Origin: Pachyseris speciosa
Lineage: Eukaryota; Cnidaria; Anthozoa; Scleractinia; Pachyseridae
Assembly: GCA_016490735.1 (NCBI GenBank)
Contig: JAEMWC010001120.1
Coordinates: forward strand, 42,501-106,500
Length of the DNA stretch: 64,000 bases
Direction of reading: 5' to 3'
The stretch's first letter is position 1. The number at the start of each line of letters is the position of its first letter. The position numbers and the translations under genes were made by a program. Below are positions 10,946-21,299 of this stretch, one piece after another. The notes under the pieces were generated by a model that saw only the letters and a list, made by a program, of their open reading frames with translations, ran no database searches and was not told the origin of the DNA.

Positions 10946-11586
10946 ACTGAAACATTATTACGATAAAAAGCAAACAAAACTAAACAGACAAAAAGCAGCA
11001 AAAAACAAGTATTATTTACAAGTGGTGAATCAGCTAAAAAGAAATGTTTTTTATCTGGTTTTAAAAAGAGAAATACACTGTAGTAGCAGCACTATGTATA
11101 TTGATAGTTATTGAATTGAAAATTTTAGGACCCTGAAATCTCATGCCAAAAAGTCATATTTGTTCATGCAGAAAATAAGTAGAAAGTATTTGAATTCCTG
11201 GTATTATATGTCAATGAACTAATGATTTGTCATTAAAAACCATTGTGCAGTGTATACAGTATGTTACATTACATTTATATGTACTTTGGAATTTCTCCAG
11301 AGCTGAACCTCTAAGAATCATCAAATGAGACCAAACGAAAGTGACATCATAATTTAAGTGTTATGATGATAAACAGGTATACTGTATTTTTATTTTATTA
11401 TTATTTTTTTTTAGTGAAAAGATTAAAAAGTGTTAGTTTTGATAACATGTGGCCCAAATCTGATGACACAGAAAAGCACCTGGAAAATTAAAAAAAATAC
11501 CATCTGAAATGTTTGAGGGGAAGTTTTCTTAAAAACAAGCTATAAATCAATGTACTTGAAGATTTAGTGAAAGTAGAAACACCCTG
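10946..11586. other. No gene seen
   Basis: A+T-rich non-coding sequence without clear repeats. Confidence 0.5.
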
Positions 11587-11595
11587 GCAAATGAC

Positions 11596-11828
11596 TAGCC
11601 TGCGTCGCAGACGTAAATTAACCCCGGGTAGTAACATCTGCGAAGCAGTGCCAAATTCCTTGTTCTGTACCAGAATTTGATTACATGCTGTGATTGGCTC
11701 ATCAACAAAAGGCTTTTGTTGACGAGCCAATCATAACATGTACTCAAATTTTGGTACGAAACGAAGAATTGGGCGCTGCTTCGCAGAAGTTTCTAATTGG
11801 GGTTAGTAAACGTCTACTACGCAGGCTA
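11596..11828. mobile_element. MULE-like MITE with perfect 9-bp target duplication
   Basis: A 233-bp near-palindrome with termini TAGCCTGCGT and ACGCAGGCTA and arms of about 110 bp meeting at CAACAAAAGGCTTTTGTTG. GCAAATGAC lies directly outside both ends (11587-11595 and 11829-11837). A 9-bp duplication with long inverted arms points to the Mutator-like group. Confidence 0.85.
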
Positions 11829-11909
11829 GCAAATGACCTGCAATAGAAAATAGAATGCTGGCTATTCTTTAACAACTTTTCTTAAAAAGAATTGAAACAG
11901 TCACTGCAA

Positions 11910-11911
<2 letters not shown>

Positions 11912-11976
<65 letters not shown>
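11912..11976. repeat. (TA)n microsatellite
   Basis: Uninterrupted TA dinucleotide tract of about 65 bp. Confidence 0.95.
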
Positions 11977-11977
<1 letters not shown>

Positions 11978-12849
11978 TTATAATATAAATAGTTCACTCT
12001 ATTTCCTGTTAAGTTCTGAGCCCAGTTGTTTGAAAGCTGATTAATGCTAACCCAGGATTAGGAGTGAACTGTAGTGAAGTTTTTATCTCACTCATTGAGA
12101 AGGTTTTGTAAATTAAATTTTACTCTTAAAGTACAGTACATGTAAAGTTAAATTACACTCATTATTTTTGAAAATCTTTTGGAAAAGTTTTTGCTGAACA
12201 GTAACTAAACTGGACTCAAAGTTCACTCTAACCCAGGATTAGCTTAATCAGGCTTTGAAGAACCAGGCCCTGTATGTTTTCCTGCATTTGGGCCTTTCAT
12301 CTTAACCCAAGTAACCAAGCATTTTTACCACCATTAATATCACTGTGACTTTGAGAACCACTGGAATCTCCTCTTGAGATAAGTCTTCATTGCTGCCAGT
12401 TTAAATCATCAATGAAGTGGCATATCCCTTGATTTACATTATACAGCTGTAGCAACTGGCAGAGAATATGACTAAGACTGTGTGAGGCATAGGAAACCAT
12501 CACAGTATATGACTAAGACTATGAGAGGCATAGGAAATCGTCACCGATTCTTAAATATTAATTTAATTTGCCTATGTCTATAAACAGTTGAATACAACCT
12601 TGTTAGTTTGTGATTGATTTGTCATGGTCACGTCACGGATATGGATATGACCGTCACATGTTTTACCAGCTTTGTTTGACCGTCACGGGTTTTACCAACA
12701 CCCCATGCTGTACATAACCTTTATTAAAGTGTCTGTGCGTTCTAGCGCCAAGTGGTGCTAGTTGGGGACACAGCATACATGGAACACTAAGAAGACAAGC
12801 AGAGAGGAAATAAATAAATAACTAAATAAATATAACTACATCGGAAAGG

Positions 12850-13440
12850 TTCAGTCAGCCCAAGCATAACTGCCATTCACTTCCACACCCTTCAATGGTC
12901 GATGTCATCTCCTTTTTTGTATCACTCTCTTAAAAGCTGCCAGGGTCCCATATTTCTTTCCTCCTTGCTTAATTTCGACCACAACTGTGGAGGCCGAGAA
13001 ATCTAAGTGAGTATTTTCCATGGTCACAGTATTAAAACGAGGTATTAAAAATAAAATCTGCATTTCTTAAGTGATATCTTTTCGTATTTTCTCCATTAAT
13101 ATTAAAAGTATCCGCAATAGAGTTCGTTACTACATGTAGTTTGTTTTCTACTTTATACATAACAATTAAAATGTCTTGAAGCCTCCTGTTTTTAGCGTTG
13201 TTAGGTCAGCCCTTTTCAGCAGTGTCATAGCTGTCAGTGGTAGTATTGTACACAAATCGTGGGGCTCTCTCTTGTAGATGCTCCAGCTTGCGACTATCAG
13301 ATGCTGTGCAAAAATGCCACACTAGTGACAATAGGTAAGGTGTGGCAGAATAGCAGATTTATACAGAAGTAACTCTTCATTAAGTGGGATGAGATTTTTG
13401 AGTCTTCTTTGCATTCCAATAATCGCCTCCCCCCAGTTTC
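12850..13440 (-). mobile_element. CR1/jockey-like LINE, RT C-terminal fragment
   Basis: Minus-strand translation gives the typical end of a LINE reverse transcriptase: ELLLYKSAILPHLTYCH, then after a one-base shift HLVWHFC and KLEHLQERAPRFVYN, then a thumb/C-terminal tail. Further stops occur. 5'-truncated and dead. Confidence 0.65.
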
Positions 13441-13589
13441 TTACTTACACTACACAAACTTTTTTAAATTTTTAAATAACTTATTCTTCAGTTATGTAGT
13501 AGTATATTAAACAGAGAATAGCCACCAGGTGGAACTGTTTAATAAGCCGTCATAATTAAGTAATGATAATAATAATCATCATCATCATC

Positions 13590-13935
13590 ATCCGCCGACC
13601 GGTTAGCTCAGTGGTAGAGCACCGGACTAGCGTGCGGAAGGTCGCGGGTTCAAACCCCGGCCGGACCAACACTCAGGGTCTTTAAATAATTGAGGAGAAA
13701 GTGCTGCCTTTGTAATAACATCTGCAAATGGTTAGACTTTCTAGGACGATAAACCGTAAACCCCGTCTCACTCTTCATAATTGATTCTGTGGGACGTAAA
13801 AGAACCCAGACATTGCTCGAAAAGAGTGGGGGACGTAGCTCCCGGTGTGGCGGTCTATCTCAAATCTGATGATTAATGTTCGGAGATATTAGCTGCACAA
13901 GCTACTCTTAAATCCGAGGGTAAATAAATGTATTT
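13590..13935 (+). mobile_element. tRNA-derived SINE
   Basis: The head carries a pol III A box (TAGCTCAGTGGTAGAGCA at 13603-13620) and B box (GGTTCAAACCC), with an Ala-AGC-like anticodon region. A body of about 250 bp follows, including GAAAAGAGTGGGGGACGTAG, and ends TAAATAAATG at the start of the long (TATG)n tract. The acceptor ends do not pair well, so it is a SINE head and not a tRNA gene. Confidence 0.8.
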
Positions 13936-13972
13936 ACGTACGTACGTACATATGTATGTACGTATGTATATT

Positions 13973-14121
13973 TGTATGTATGTATGTATGTATGTATGTA
14001 TGTATGTATGTATGTATGTATGTATGTATGTATGTATGTATGTATGTATGTATGTATGTATGTATGTATGTATGTATGTATGTATGTATGTATGTATGTA
14101 TGTATGTATGTATGTATGTAT
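13973..14121. repeat. (TATG)n microsatellite, SINE tail
   Basis: About 37 tetramers, preceded by degenerate TACG/TATG units from 13935. It is continuous with the 3' end of the SINE, so it probably grew from the SINE tail. Confidence 0.95.
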
Positions 14122-14187
14122 ATCATCATTGTCTATAATATGCTGTTTGCTGTATAAAGCTCTGGTTAATTGAGGCACAAAAATAAA

Positions 14188-15030
14188 CGAAGTTCACGGC
14201 TTACTCAATCGGCAGCTAGCTCAAGCTGCGGCTTATCCTGGCTTTGGGGTTACGTTGTTCTTATTGTTGTCTTGTTGTTCTTGTTCTTATCTTGGCTACT
14301 GCTTACCTTGGACGTGAAAGTGTTCGTATAAATGTACTCAAGTGCTGTCCGCGGCTTGCTCAAGCATGCGCTTTTTTGTTATTATTAATAGCGAACTTAG
14401 CCGCGAACCATTTATACGAGCATTTCGCGTCTTATGTAAGCCGCACTCGTATAAATGGCCCACTCGCGTCTTATGTAAGGCCAGTGTAATCCAGTGTAAG
14501 CCACGGCTTATTTTCTCTCGTATAATGTTGCGACAACAACTTGAGCTCGCGCATGTTTCCAAGATGTTTCCCCGTTTAGCCACTCAAGGAAACATTGTTG
14601 GGGTAACAAGAAATGTTTCTGTGGGAGTTCAACAACAATGTTTCCTCGGGTGGCTAAACAGGGAAACATCTTGGAAACATGCGCGAACTCAAGTTGTTGC
14701 CGCAACGTTATATGAGAGAAAATAAGCCGCAGCTTACACTGGCCGCGGCCTACATAAGACGCGGCCGGGCCATTAATACGAGTGCGGCTTACATAAGACG
14801 CGAAATGCCTGAAATGCTCGTATAAATGGTTCGTGGCTAAGTTCGCTATAATAACAAAAGAAGCGCATGCTTGAGCAAGCCGCGGGCAGCGCTTAAGTAA
14901 ATTTATACGAATACTTTCACGTCAAGGGTAAGCAGCGGCCAAGATAAGCATAGCCTAGCATAGCAAAACCCTTTGGCCAGGATAAGCCGCGGCTTGAGGT
15001 AGCTGCCGAAGGGGTAAGTCGTGAACTTCG
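14188..15030. mobile_element. 843-bp foldback element (long palindrome)
   Basis: Left arm from 14188 (CGAAGTTCACGGCTTACTC) and right arm to 15030 are inverted copies over nearly 400 bp each, meeting near 14609. Subrepeats TTATACGAG and TAAGCCGCGGCTTA recur in both arms. No transposase. Short open frames in it mirror one another on the two strands. Confidence 0.85.
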
Positions 15031-15072
15031 ATTATGTATTATTTTAACGGAGCGTTCGTGTCTAATGTAAGC

Positions 15073-15417
15073 TCAATCTTTGCTTTGGTAGATTTAAGGG
15101 GGAATGCCCGCTACCTTGCGGCCTTTGTGCCTTTATAGTGGCTTCAGCTTACTTGATCACATTAATTTGTGAAGTATCCTTGTCACTCCAGCCACATCCC
15201 ACAAGCTTTACGTTTTCATTGTTTGTTTTATTGATATGTGGGTACTTGAGCCTGAGCATTAGCTATGCCATGCTGATGAGGCCTAATAAGGCCGAAACAG
15301 CTGTCCATGGCTGCTAATGCTTGGGCTCAATCTTTGCTTTGGTAGATTTGCTACCTTGTGGCCTTTGTGCCTTTAGAGTAGCTTCAGCTTACTTGATCAC
15401 ATTAATTTGTGAAGTAT
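15073..15417 (+). mobile_element. Retrozyme-like insertion (1.4 units of a 254-bp repeat)
   Basis: TAATGTAAGC occurs directly outside both ends (15063-15072 and 15418-15427), a 10-bp target duplication. Inside, the block CTCAATCTTTGCTTTGGTAG occurs at about 15072 and about 15326 (period 254 bp), so there is one full unit plus about 95 bp of a second. The unit junction carries a complete hammerhead ribozyme (15248-15328). There is no ORF. This is the build described for animal retrozymes: small non-coding repeats with type I hammerheads, mobilised through circular RNA. The host sequence around it belongs to the foldback family at 14188-15030. Confidence 0.75.
15248..15328 (+). ncRNA. Type I hammerhead ribozyme
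   Basis: Core box CTGATGA at 15273-15279. Stem II is GGCC-TAATAA-GGCC (15280-15293), followed by the invariant GAAA (15294-15297). Stem III is very short with the palindrome ACAGCTGT (15297-15304), and the cleavage site is GTC, ending at 15305. Stem I closes the molecule: GCCATG (15267-15272) pairs with CATGGC (15306-15311), then GCATTAGC (15256-15263) with GCTAATGC (15313-15320), then eight further pairs including two G-U (15248-15255 with 15321-15328). All conserved core bases are present. The palindromic stem III would favour activity in tandem or dimeric RNA, as in newt satellite and retrozyme hammerheads. Confidence 0.92.
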
Positions 15418-15428
15418 TAATGTAAGCC

Positions 15429-18421
15429 GTGGCTTACAGTGGCCGCGGCGTATTTTCTCCCGTATAAACGGCCCTAATGTTGCCTCATTTATCCAGAGCT
15501 TAAAGACTAGGGTCTACTTAACTGTGTCTGTGGAATGTGAAACGTAAGAATGATTGAAATGGCCAGCTTCTCTTACAGGACGTTATACGTGACAATTCGT
15601 TTGCACGTGCCTCGTTTATTATCAACTTTATTTGTTTTGTTTTAGTTGTCGTGAGTAGCTTGTAGGCTATTAACAATACAACAAACAAACATAAATATGG
15701 AATTTTCAAAAGGAAGGCGTTAAAGTGAGAACAAAGCTAGGCAGTCTTGCACCCACTGCAGTCCTCTCGTGGAGATAAGAAAGTATGCGGTTGTTCCTGA
15801 TGTTGTTCATTGTTGTTCAGTGATTCCAGTATGGTGAGGCCAGAAGGCCCAATGGAAGATCTAAGTCCGATTAGTCTCTAACATGGAGTTGTGAATATAG
15901 TAGAAGAGAAAATATATTATATCGTGAGAGACGTTTATGGCTTCGAAAAGGCCGAATAAAAGAGTTTCTCAAAGGAACAAAAACGTTAGTTCTTAGGTTA
16001 TTACACTTCCATATTTAGTTTGCACTAATCCTAAATGAGCAGCGACGATTAGATTACACATTTTTCTTTAACATGAGCAAAAAAATTCAATTTAATTTCT
16101 TTCCTCCGTTGACGAAATGCAAGCTTAGCAAAGGCATTTCTTGTAATTGAATCACTTTCTTTGAGTGTTTGAGTGTAAAAGTGCGAGACGTAAAGACCAC
16201 TTTTTCCTGTCCGTAATTAGTTTCTGCCAGAAGATTGATCCTTCAACAAAGAAAATCTTGACCGGTATCGCTTTGTGAAACGCAGTTGGGAATCCCAAGT
16301 CTGTCCGCACTCAGTCCAGGTTTCAACAGGTCTTGGTTTGTTTCTCGATGTTTCAGTGGAGAGCGAGTGAAACAGCATACGTCACAGCAGGCTTCAGTGA
16401 AATTAAAGCTGCTCCAAAGTAGAATTTATGAGAGAGTATGCAAATTTAAAGGTGGCGAAACAGTTCTCTCAGAGAAAGAATACAAACGCCAGCACAGCGA
16501 ACAGAATCATCATCATTCCTTCAAGTAAAGCTGTAGATGAAGATTTATCCTTCTCCCTTAATTTCTTGATCATGATGGTTAGTCTCGCACGAAATCTGTC
16601 AAAATTCCTTCTTCAAGTTTCCTTACCAACAAGCTTCCTGCGGAGTAGAAATGTTCGCCGTCAAAAAAAGTGAATAAGATCGAGGATTGCTATGCAATCG
16701 CGGAATTCTGATGTCCTACAGTTAATCCAGCCAAACCTGACGTAGATACCAAAGCACTCTTTAGAGCTTTTGCACTAGACTATTTACTCAGGTTCATGAA
16801 TCTATTCACTAGGCTGATTTATTTACCTAAACTGTTTAATTATATTTGGAAGGTGTACAAAAGGTTCTCATTCCCGTTCAAACAGTAGCAAGGCAGCATG
16901 GAACCCACCCTCCCCCTTCTCCCCCCCCCCCCCGTCTTCAATTCCCCTCCTTCAATCAGTAGGAGGAGGGGAGTTGAAGTAAACGGGAATTACGATCATC
17001 GTACGAAAAAGTGAAATTTTGTTAATTAAGGATTGCAAGCAGTCCCCCTCTGGATAGTCAAGAATGCGAACCATTAACAGCGGAGAGATGAGAGTGAGGC
17101 AAGGACAACAAAATCGGAATTCGGATCTTAATAAACTAATCAATCAATCTTATGCAGAGATATTCATCAAGTACCGGCAGTTTTACCATAGTAACCATCC
17201 ATGGGCTCCTGCCATTGGCAGTTTGGAGAACAGTTAGGTTCCTTACCCAAGCTAGGCGTGCTTTCAAGTAACCATTGGCAGTTTGGACATGAGAACAGTA
17301 AAGTCGGGTTCTTTACACAAGCAAGGCGTGATTTCAAGCACGCCGGTTAGGGCATCCAATTGCATGCATTAGTCGTAACCTGGCTTTAACTGTACAGAGA
17401 TATCTGCAGAATATATAAAAACACAATACGTACTTGTTCATAATCCATGCGCTGGAACGATTCCACCATGCAGTGTACGTGTATGAGGTTGAGGCGTGCT
17501 TGTTTACAGTGGCAGTAAAGCAATCGAGTCCTTTGTGAAGATACCCAATACATGCACCTATAATTATACAAACAGGGAAGACGATATGTCTAGAAACGCA
17601 TGACGACGTAGCCTGCTACGGACAAACAAGATTATGTTCCTGGCAAACTTGCTATCAATAGCATGACTCCTCGAGAGGCAAGTGGTCTAAAAATTGTAAT
17701 TACAATAACAGCAAACGCAAACCGATCAGTTGAAAATGATAATCTTTAGAGGTGAGCCCGTGCTTGGCTTAATGAGTACGACAGGAAATTCAGCAGAAAC
17801 TACACTCCACACGCATTGGTACAGGCGTGTGTCAGGTGACTAATAGAATGGATAATCACTGGCCTGATATGTTCACGAGAAACTGTCAAGGCAAGCGGAA
17901 TTGCATTGAGGAAGTGGCAGGAGGTACCTCACGTTCCTCCATGGGAAAAAAATCCACATGTAGTATACCCAGAGTTCAACTTTACCTACAAGGAGGAGAG
18001 CGGGGTTTCATGTTGCGCCATGCCATATTGCACCTTAACTTCAAAGCTACAGTGAAAAACCGGCATAGCCCTTAATGTAAAACGGCAATCGGATTTTACC
18101 GATCCTCTTTTCAAGAGTGTTTTTTAATTGTGGATTGTGGAAGTTATACAGTTGAGCTAGAACTTCAATTTTTTCTCTTAAAAGAAAAAAAATAATCTCT
18201 GCATACCCCGATCAAATCTTTCTCTATGTTATTAGTATATGTAATGGCTGAGTAGAATTAAAATAGTAATTTTCATGCGCATTTTAACTATTCGTGAAAA
18301 ACTCGATTCTACAGGAAATAGGTGTCTATACTGTCAGTTACAAATTGTTCTTAAAACCACATCATGCCAGTTTCAAATGGACATTTCCATTGCGTATATG
18401 CATGGACTAAGTGATTGATAT
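15429..18421. other. No recognised gene
   Basis: About 3 kb with several 60-80-codon open frames, none with a recognised domain. It holds a poly-C run (about 16920-16933) and a diverged tandem duplication at 17209-17340 (ATTGGCAGTTTGGA... AAGGCGTG). An ORF at 17827-18075 on the plus strand is cysteine-poor and unassigned. Confidence 0.5.
17209..17340. repeat. Tandem duplication, ~65 bp
   Basis: Two diverged copies share CCATTGGCAGTTTGGA, GAACAGT, GGTTC-TTACAC/CCAAGC and GGCGTG-TTTCAAG. Confidence 0.7.
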
Positions 18422-19450
18422 GTATACCCAAGAGAGGATAAAGATAAGAGAATTAATCCCCTATAAGACTACTCTTCAGCCAATTTTCATCCTACAAAAA
18501 AAAGCAATGCGAATGATTACTTTCTCCAGATTCGATGAGCACTTTAGTCCTTTGTTTAAATCTCTTGAAATTATAAAAGTTTTATTTAGCCATCTTTATG
18601 TACAAATATCATAATCAACTATTACCACCTGTCTCTATTTCTTTTTCCCCAAAATGATACAGATTCATAACTATAGTACAAGGCTTGCTGCAACACCGTC
18701 TTATTACCTCCCAAACCAAGAACAAATTATGGAATATACAATATTAGATTTCAAGGAATTCCATTGACGAAGATATGAAATCATCTCCATTGTCTTCATT
18801 TAAAAAGAAAATGCAACAGCACTTTATCAAAGATTACTAGACATCTGTATATCGATCTTGTAATTCTAAGATAAGAAATGATACTGCTTTGCAATATAAG
18901 AACTTTAGTCATTTTAATATACTGGTAGTTTACGTAACTTTGTTTATCTCTATTTTTGTGTGTATTTATGTCTGTTTGTGCTTCTCCCTGACCTAAACAT
19001 TACACATTTTTTCTTTTCACTGGCTGCCTGGCATTTTTAACTTTTAGGTTATTTCGGGCAGCCAGCACCCCTATCATCTGCCGTATTATTATCATTCTTT
19101 TTATCTTGTAGTAATTATGGGGTGAAATAAAGTATTGTTGTTGTTATTGTTAATCCCTCATATAGGTCCTATCCCCATCGTAATCCCTCTAAAGTTACTT
19201 TTAGATGTCCTCCAAGATCCGGTGTTCCCAGGAGGGTTGAGTGAAAGCTAATCATATGCCCCCATTTTTACCAATTGCATGGGAGCTGTCAACATTGGTA
19301 AAAATGGGGACATATGATTGGCTATTACTCAACCTTCTTGGGAACACCGGATCTTGCAGACATCTAAAAATAACTTTAGAGGGATTACGATGGGGAATAG
19401 GGCCTATATGGGGGACTAACTCTCTAATCTTTATCCTCTCTTGGTATACC
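18422..19450. mobile_element. Foldback element split by a LINE
   Basis: Outer left piece 18422-18463 (GTATACCCAAGAGAGGATAAAG) is the inverse of the right end at about 19420-19450. The main arms lie at 19152-19285 and 19285-19425 (for example AAGATCCGGTGTTCCCA against TGGGAACACCGGATCTT). A LINE 3' fragment occupies 18464-19150, interrupting the left arm. Confidence 0.8.
18464..19150 (+). mobile_element. CR1-like LINE 3' fragment
   Basis: Plus-strand translation shows a decayed RT C-terminus (QPIFILQKKAMRMITFSRF, FDEHFSPLFKSLEI), then a 3' UTR ending TGGGGTGAAATAAAGTATTG with a TTG-rich tail. About 13 bp (TTAATCCC-C/T-ATA) is repeated at both junctions as a likely target duplication. The same 3' end recurs inverted at 21068-21160. 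Confidence 0.75.
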
Positions 19451-20300
19451 TTAACCATTATGAGAATTTCATGCATGAACATGAGCGCATAATAATGCTT
19501 CCTAAGACCAACTGATAAGTCACATTGAACAGACCTTGCAAGAATCGATGTGTTCAGTTACTTTTGTTACCAGAACGGCAAAATTTAATTAAAAATCGAC
19601 AACTCTTGCTATCAAGAGCAAATTTCCGCTTTCTTTGAGCGTTTGGTGCCATTGACAGTATCTGACCATTTTAGTTCCAGCTTGCGGAAATGAAAAGGCT
19701 AAATTACTAAAATACGTAAACGTTGTCAAGATGAAGTAAATATATATATAAAAACATACAAAGTAGAATCAACTCATGAAAATCCTCGTCGAAATGCTCC
19801 TTTCAGTGACCAGGAAAACTGTTAAGCATTTTTTTTTTCAGGAATTCATTAACGTCGTCTACTTTAGTAGCCCTAATTTTAACGCGCGGGACTTCCGTTT
19901 GAGTTCCAAAATATTGTTCCATATTACATGGGGTAGATTGTTATTCTTCTCAAGGCAGCTGCAATCATAAGGAAAGTTATCTCATTTAGCCATTTATTTA
20001 TCTCTTTACCGATTTCTTAATAGAGTTACTTTAATTAAGTTTAAGAGAAACTTACTCGTCATTGTTTGCTTATCATGAATGACATAACTCTTCAGGGGTT
20101 CTCCTCAAAACTGAAAATTTTGCTTTTTTAAGACCGCATTCCAGGACGGTAAATAATTGCGAATGATATGAGATGCCTCAGTGAAAGTTCTGAGATACAA
20201 AAACACAATCTGAAGACCGCATCAATGTCGATTCTGCTCAGAGACTCTGAGTCAGTAAAAGATGATGACCTCAACTGACAAATGCCTGTCTTCTTCCCTC
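19451..20300. other. No gene seen
   Basis: A+T-rich non-coding sequence. Confidence 0.45.
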
Positions 20301-20304
20301 ATTC

Positions 20305-20538
20305 TTGCTGGTTTTGCAGAAGTTGAATTTCACGGTAGCAAACTGTCATGAAAAATGTGTACGGAGCAGCGGTAGCTTTCACCGACAGGACTCAAACACC
20401 GCGCCATGTTGGGTCACAGCTACGGTGACTGTGAAGAACCTGTTTGACTGTCATGTGAAATGCTTCGATGATAAATGTAGATGCCAAGCGTACCAGATGA
20501 AGGGCAATTGCTGTGAGTTACTGGATGAAGACAGATGA
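20305..20538 (+). pseudogene. PAN/apple-domain exon relic
   Basis: An open stretch encodes CHVKCFDDKCRCQAYQMKG and CELLDEDR, closely matching the PAN exons at 22297-22698 and 50001-50348. It then meets TGA TAG exactly where the relatives continue with RFSSPDD. No EGF exon follows. A third, truncated copy of the family, probably non-functional. Confidence 0.75.
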
Positions 20539-20539
20539 T

Positions 20540-21290
20540 AGACACTTGAAAAACAAAGTAGCCTTATAGCTATAGCCCATAACTGTTTAGCCGGTTTTTG
20601 TGGCTTAAGAAACTTTAAAAACGTTGACAAAATTGTTGTTTTGACGGAACGCATAATGGATAACTCATTTTTGCACGTGATTCACCTGCGTCGCTTCTGC
20701 AAAATTATGATTAGCTATCTCGCAATTTTTTAGTGTATATTATTAATGAGTAATCACGTGATTTTTCTCGTGCATTTCGGAATAAAAAAGCACTTATAAT
20801 TGTTTTCAAAGACCAAAAATTTGTGAGCCTTTGAAAAAATTTGCTCGTGTTTATTTATTCCAAATTGCACTCGAAATCATGTAATTTCCTATACAAATAT
20901 ACTTTAAATAGTAACGAAAGTGAATTAGCTTGTGGCTTGGAAAAACAAATCATTGGCTGATTAAGGTTCAATAAGATCGAACAAAGCAAATGAATGACTG
21001 ACTGTTAGAAAAGCAAGGGCAACACTGCGCAAGAAAAGATTGTCTTTTTAGTCAGTTTGATTGAGATACAACAACAACAATACTTTATTTCACCCCATAA
21101 TTACTACAAGATAAAAACAAATAATAAATACGAGAAAGAAAATAAAAACCCGAGACCTGATGAGTTGCGCTAACGTCTTTCGGGTGCCCAAGTATGTCGT
21201 TTATGTCCCGTGACTGTTTAGCTTTTAAGTAGATTAAGGTAGTCACTATTAGCTCACTGAAATAAGATGTTTATAGCGATTAATGCCCAG
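20540..21290. other. Non-coding, with a LINE 3' scrap at 21068-21160 (minus)
   Basis: The plus strand reads AACAATACTTTATTTCACCCC, the inverse of the 3' terminus of the LINE at 18464-19150. Nothing else is recognised. Confidence 0.65.
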
Positions 21291-21299
21291 CTGCAATCA

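Noticed and set aside
13600..13670. Possible tRNA-Ala gene
   Set aside because: A and B boxes are good, but the acceptor ends do not pair and a SINE body with a microsatellite tail follows.
13873..14178. Long open frames of repeated HTYI / MYVC residues
   Set aside because: Translations of the (TATG)n tract in several frames; not genes. The same applies at 25637-25855 and 53104-53333.
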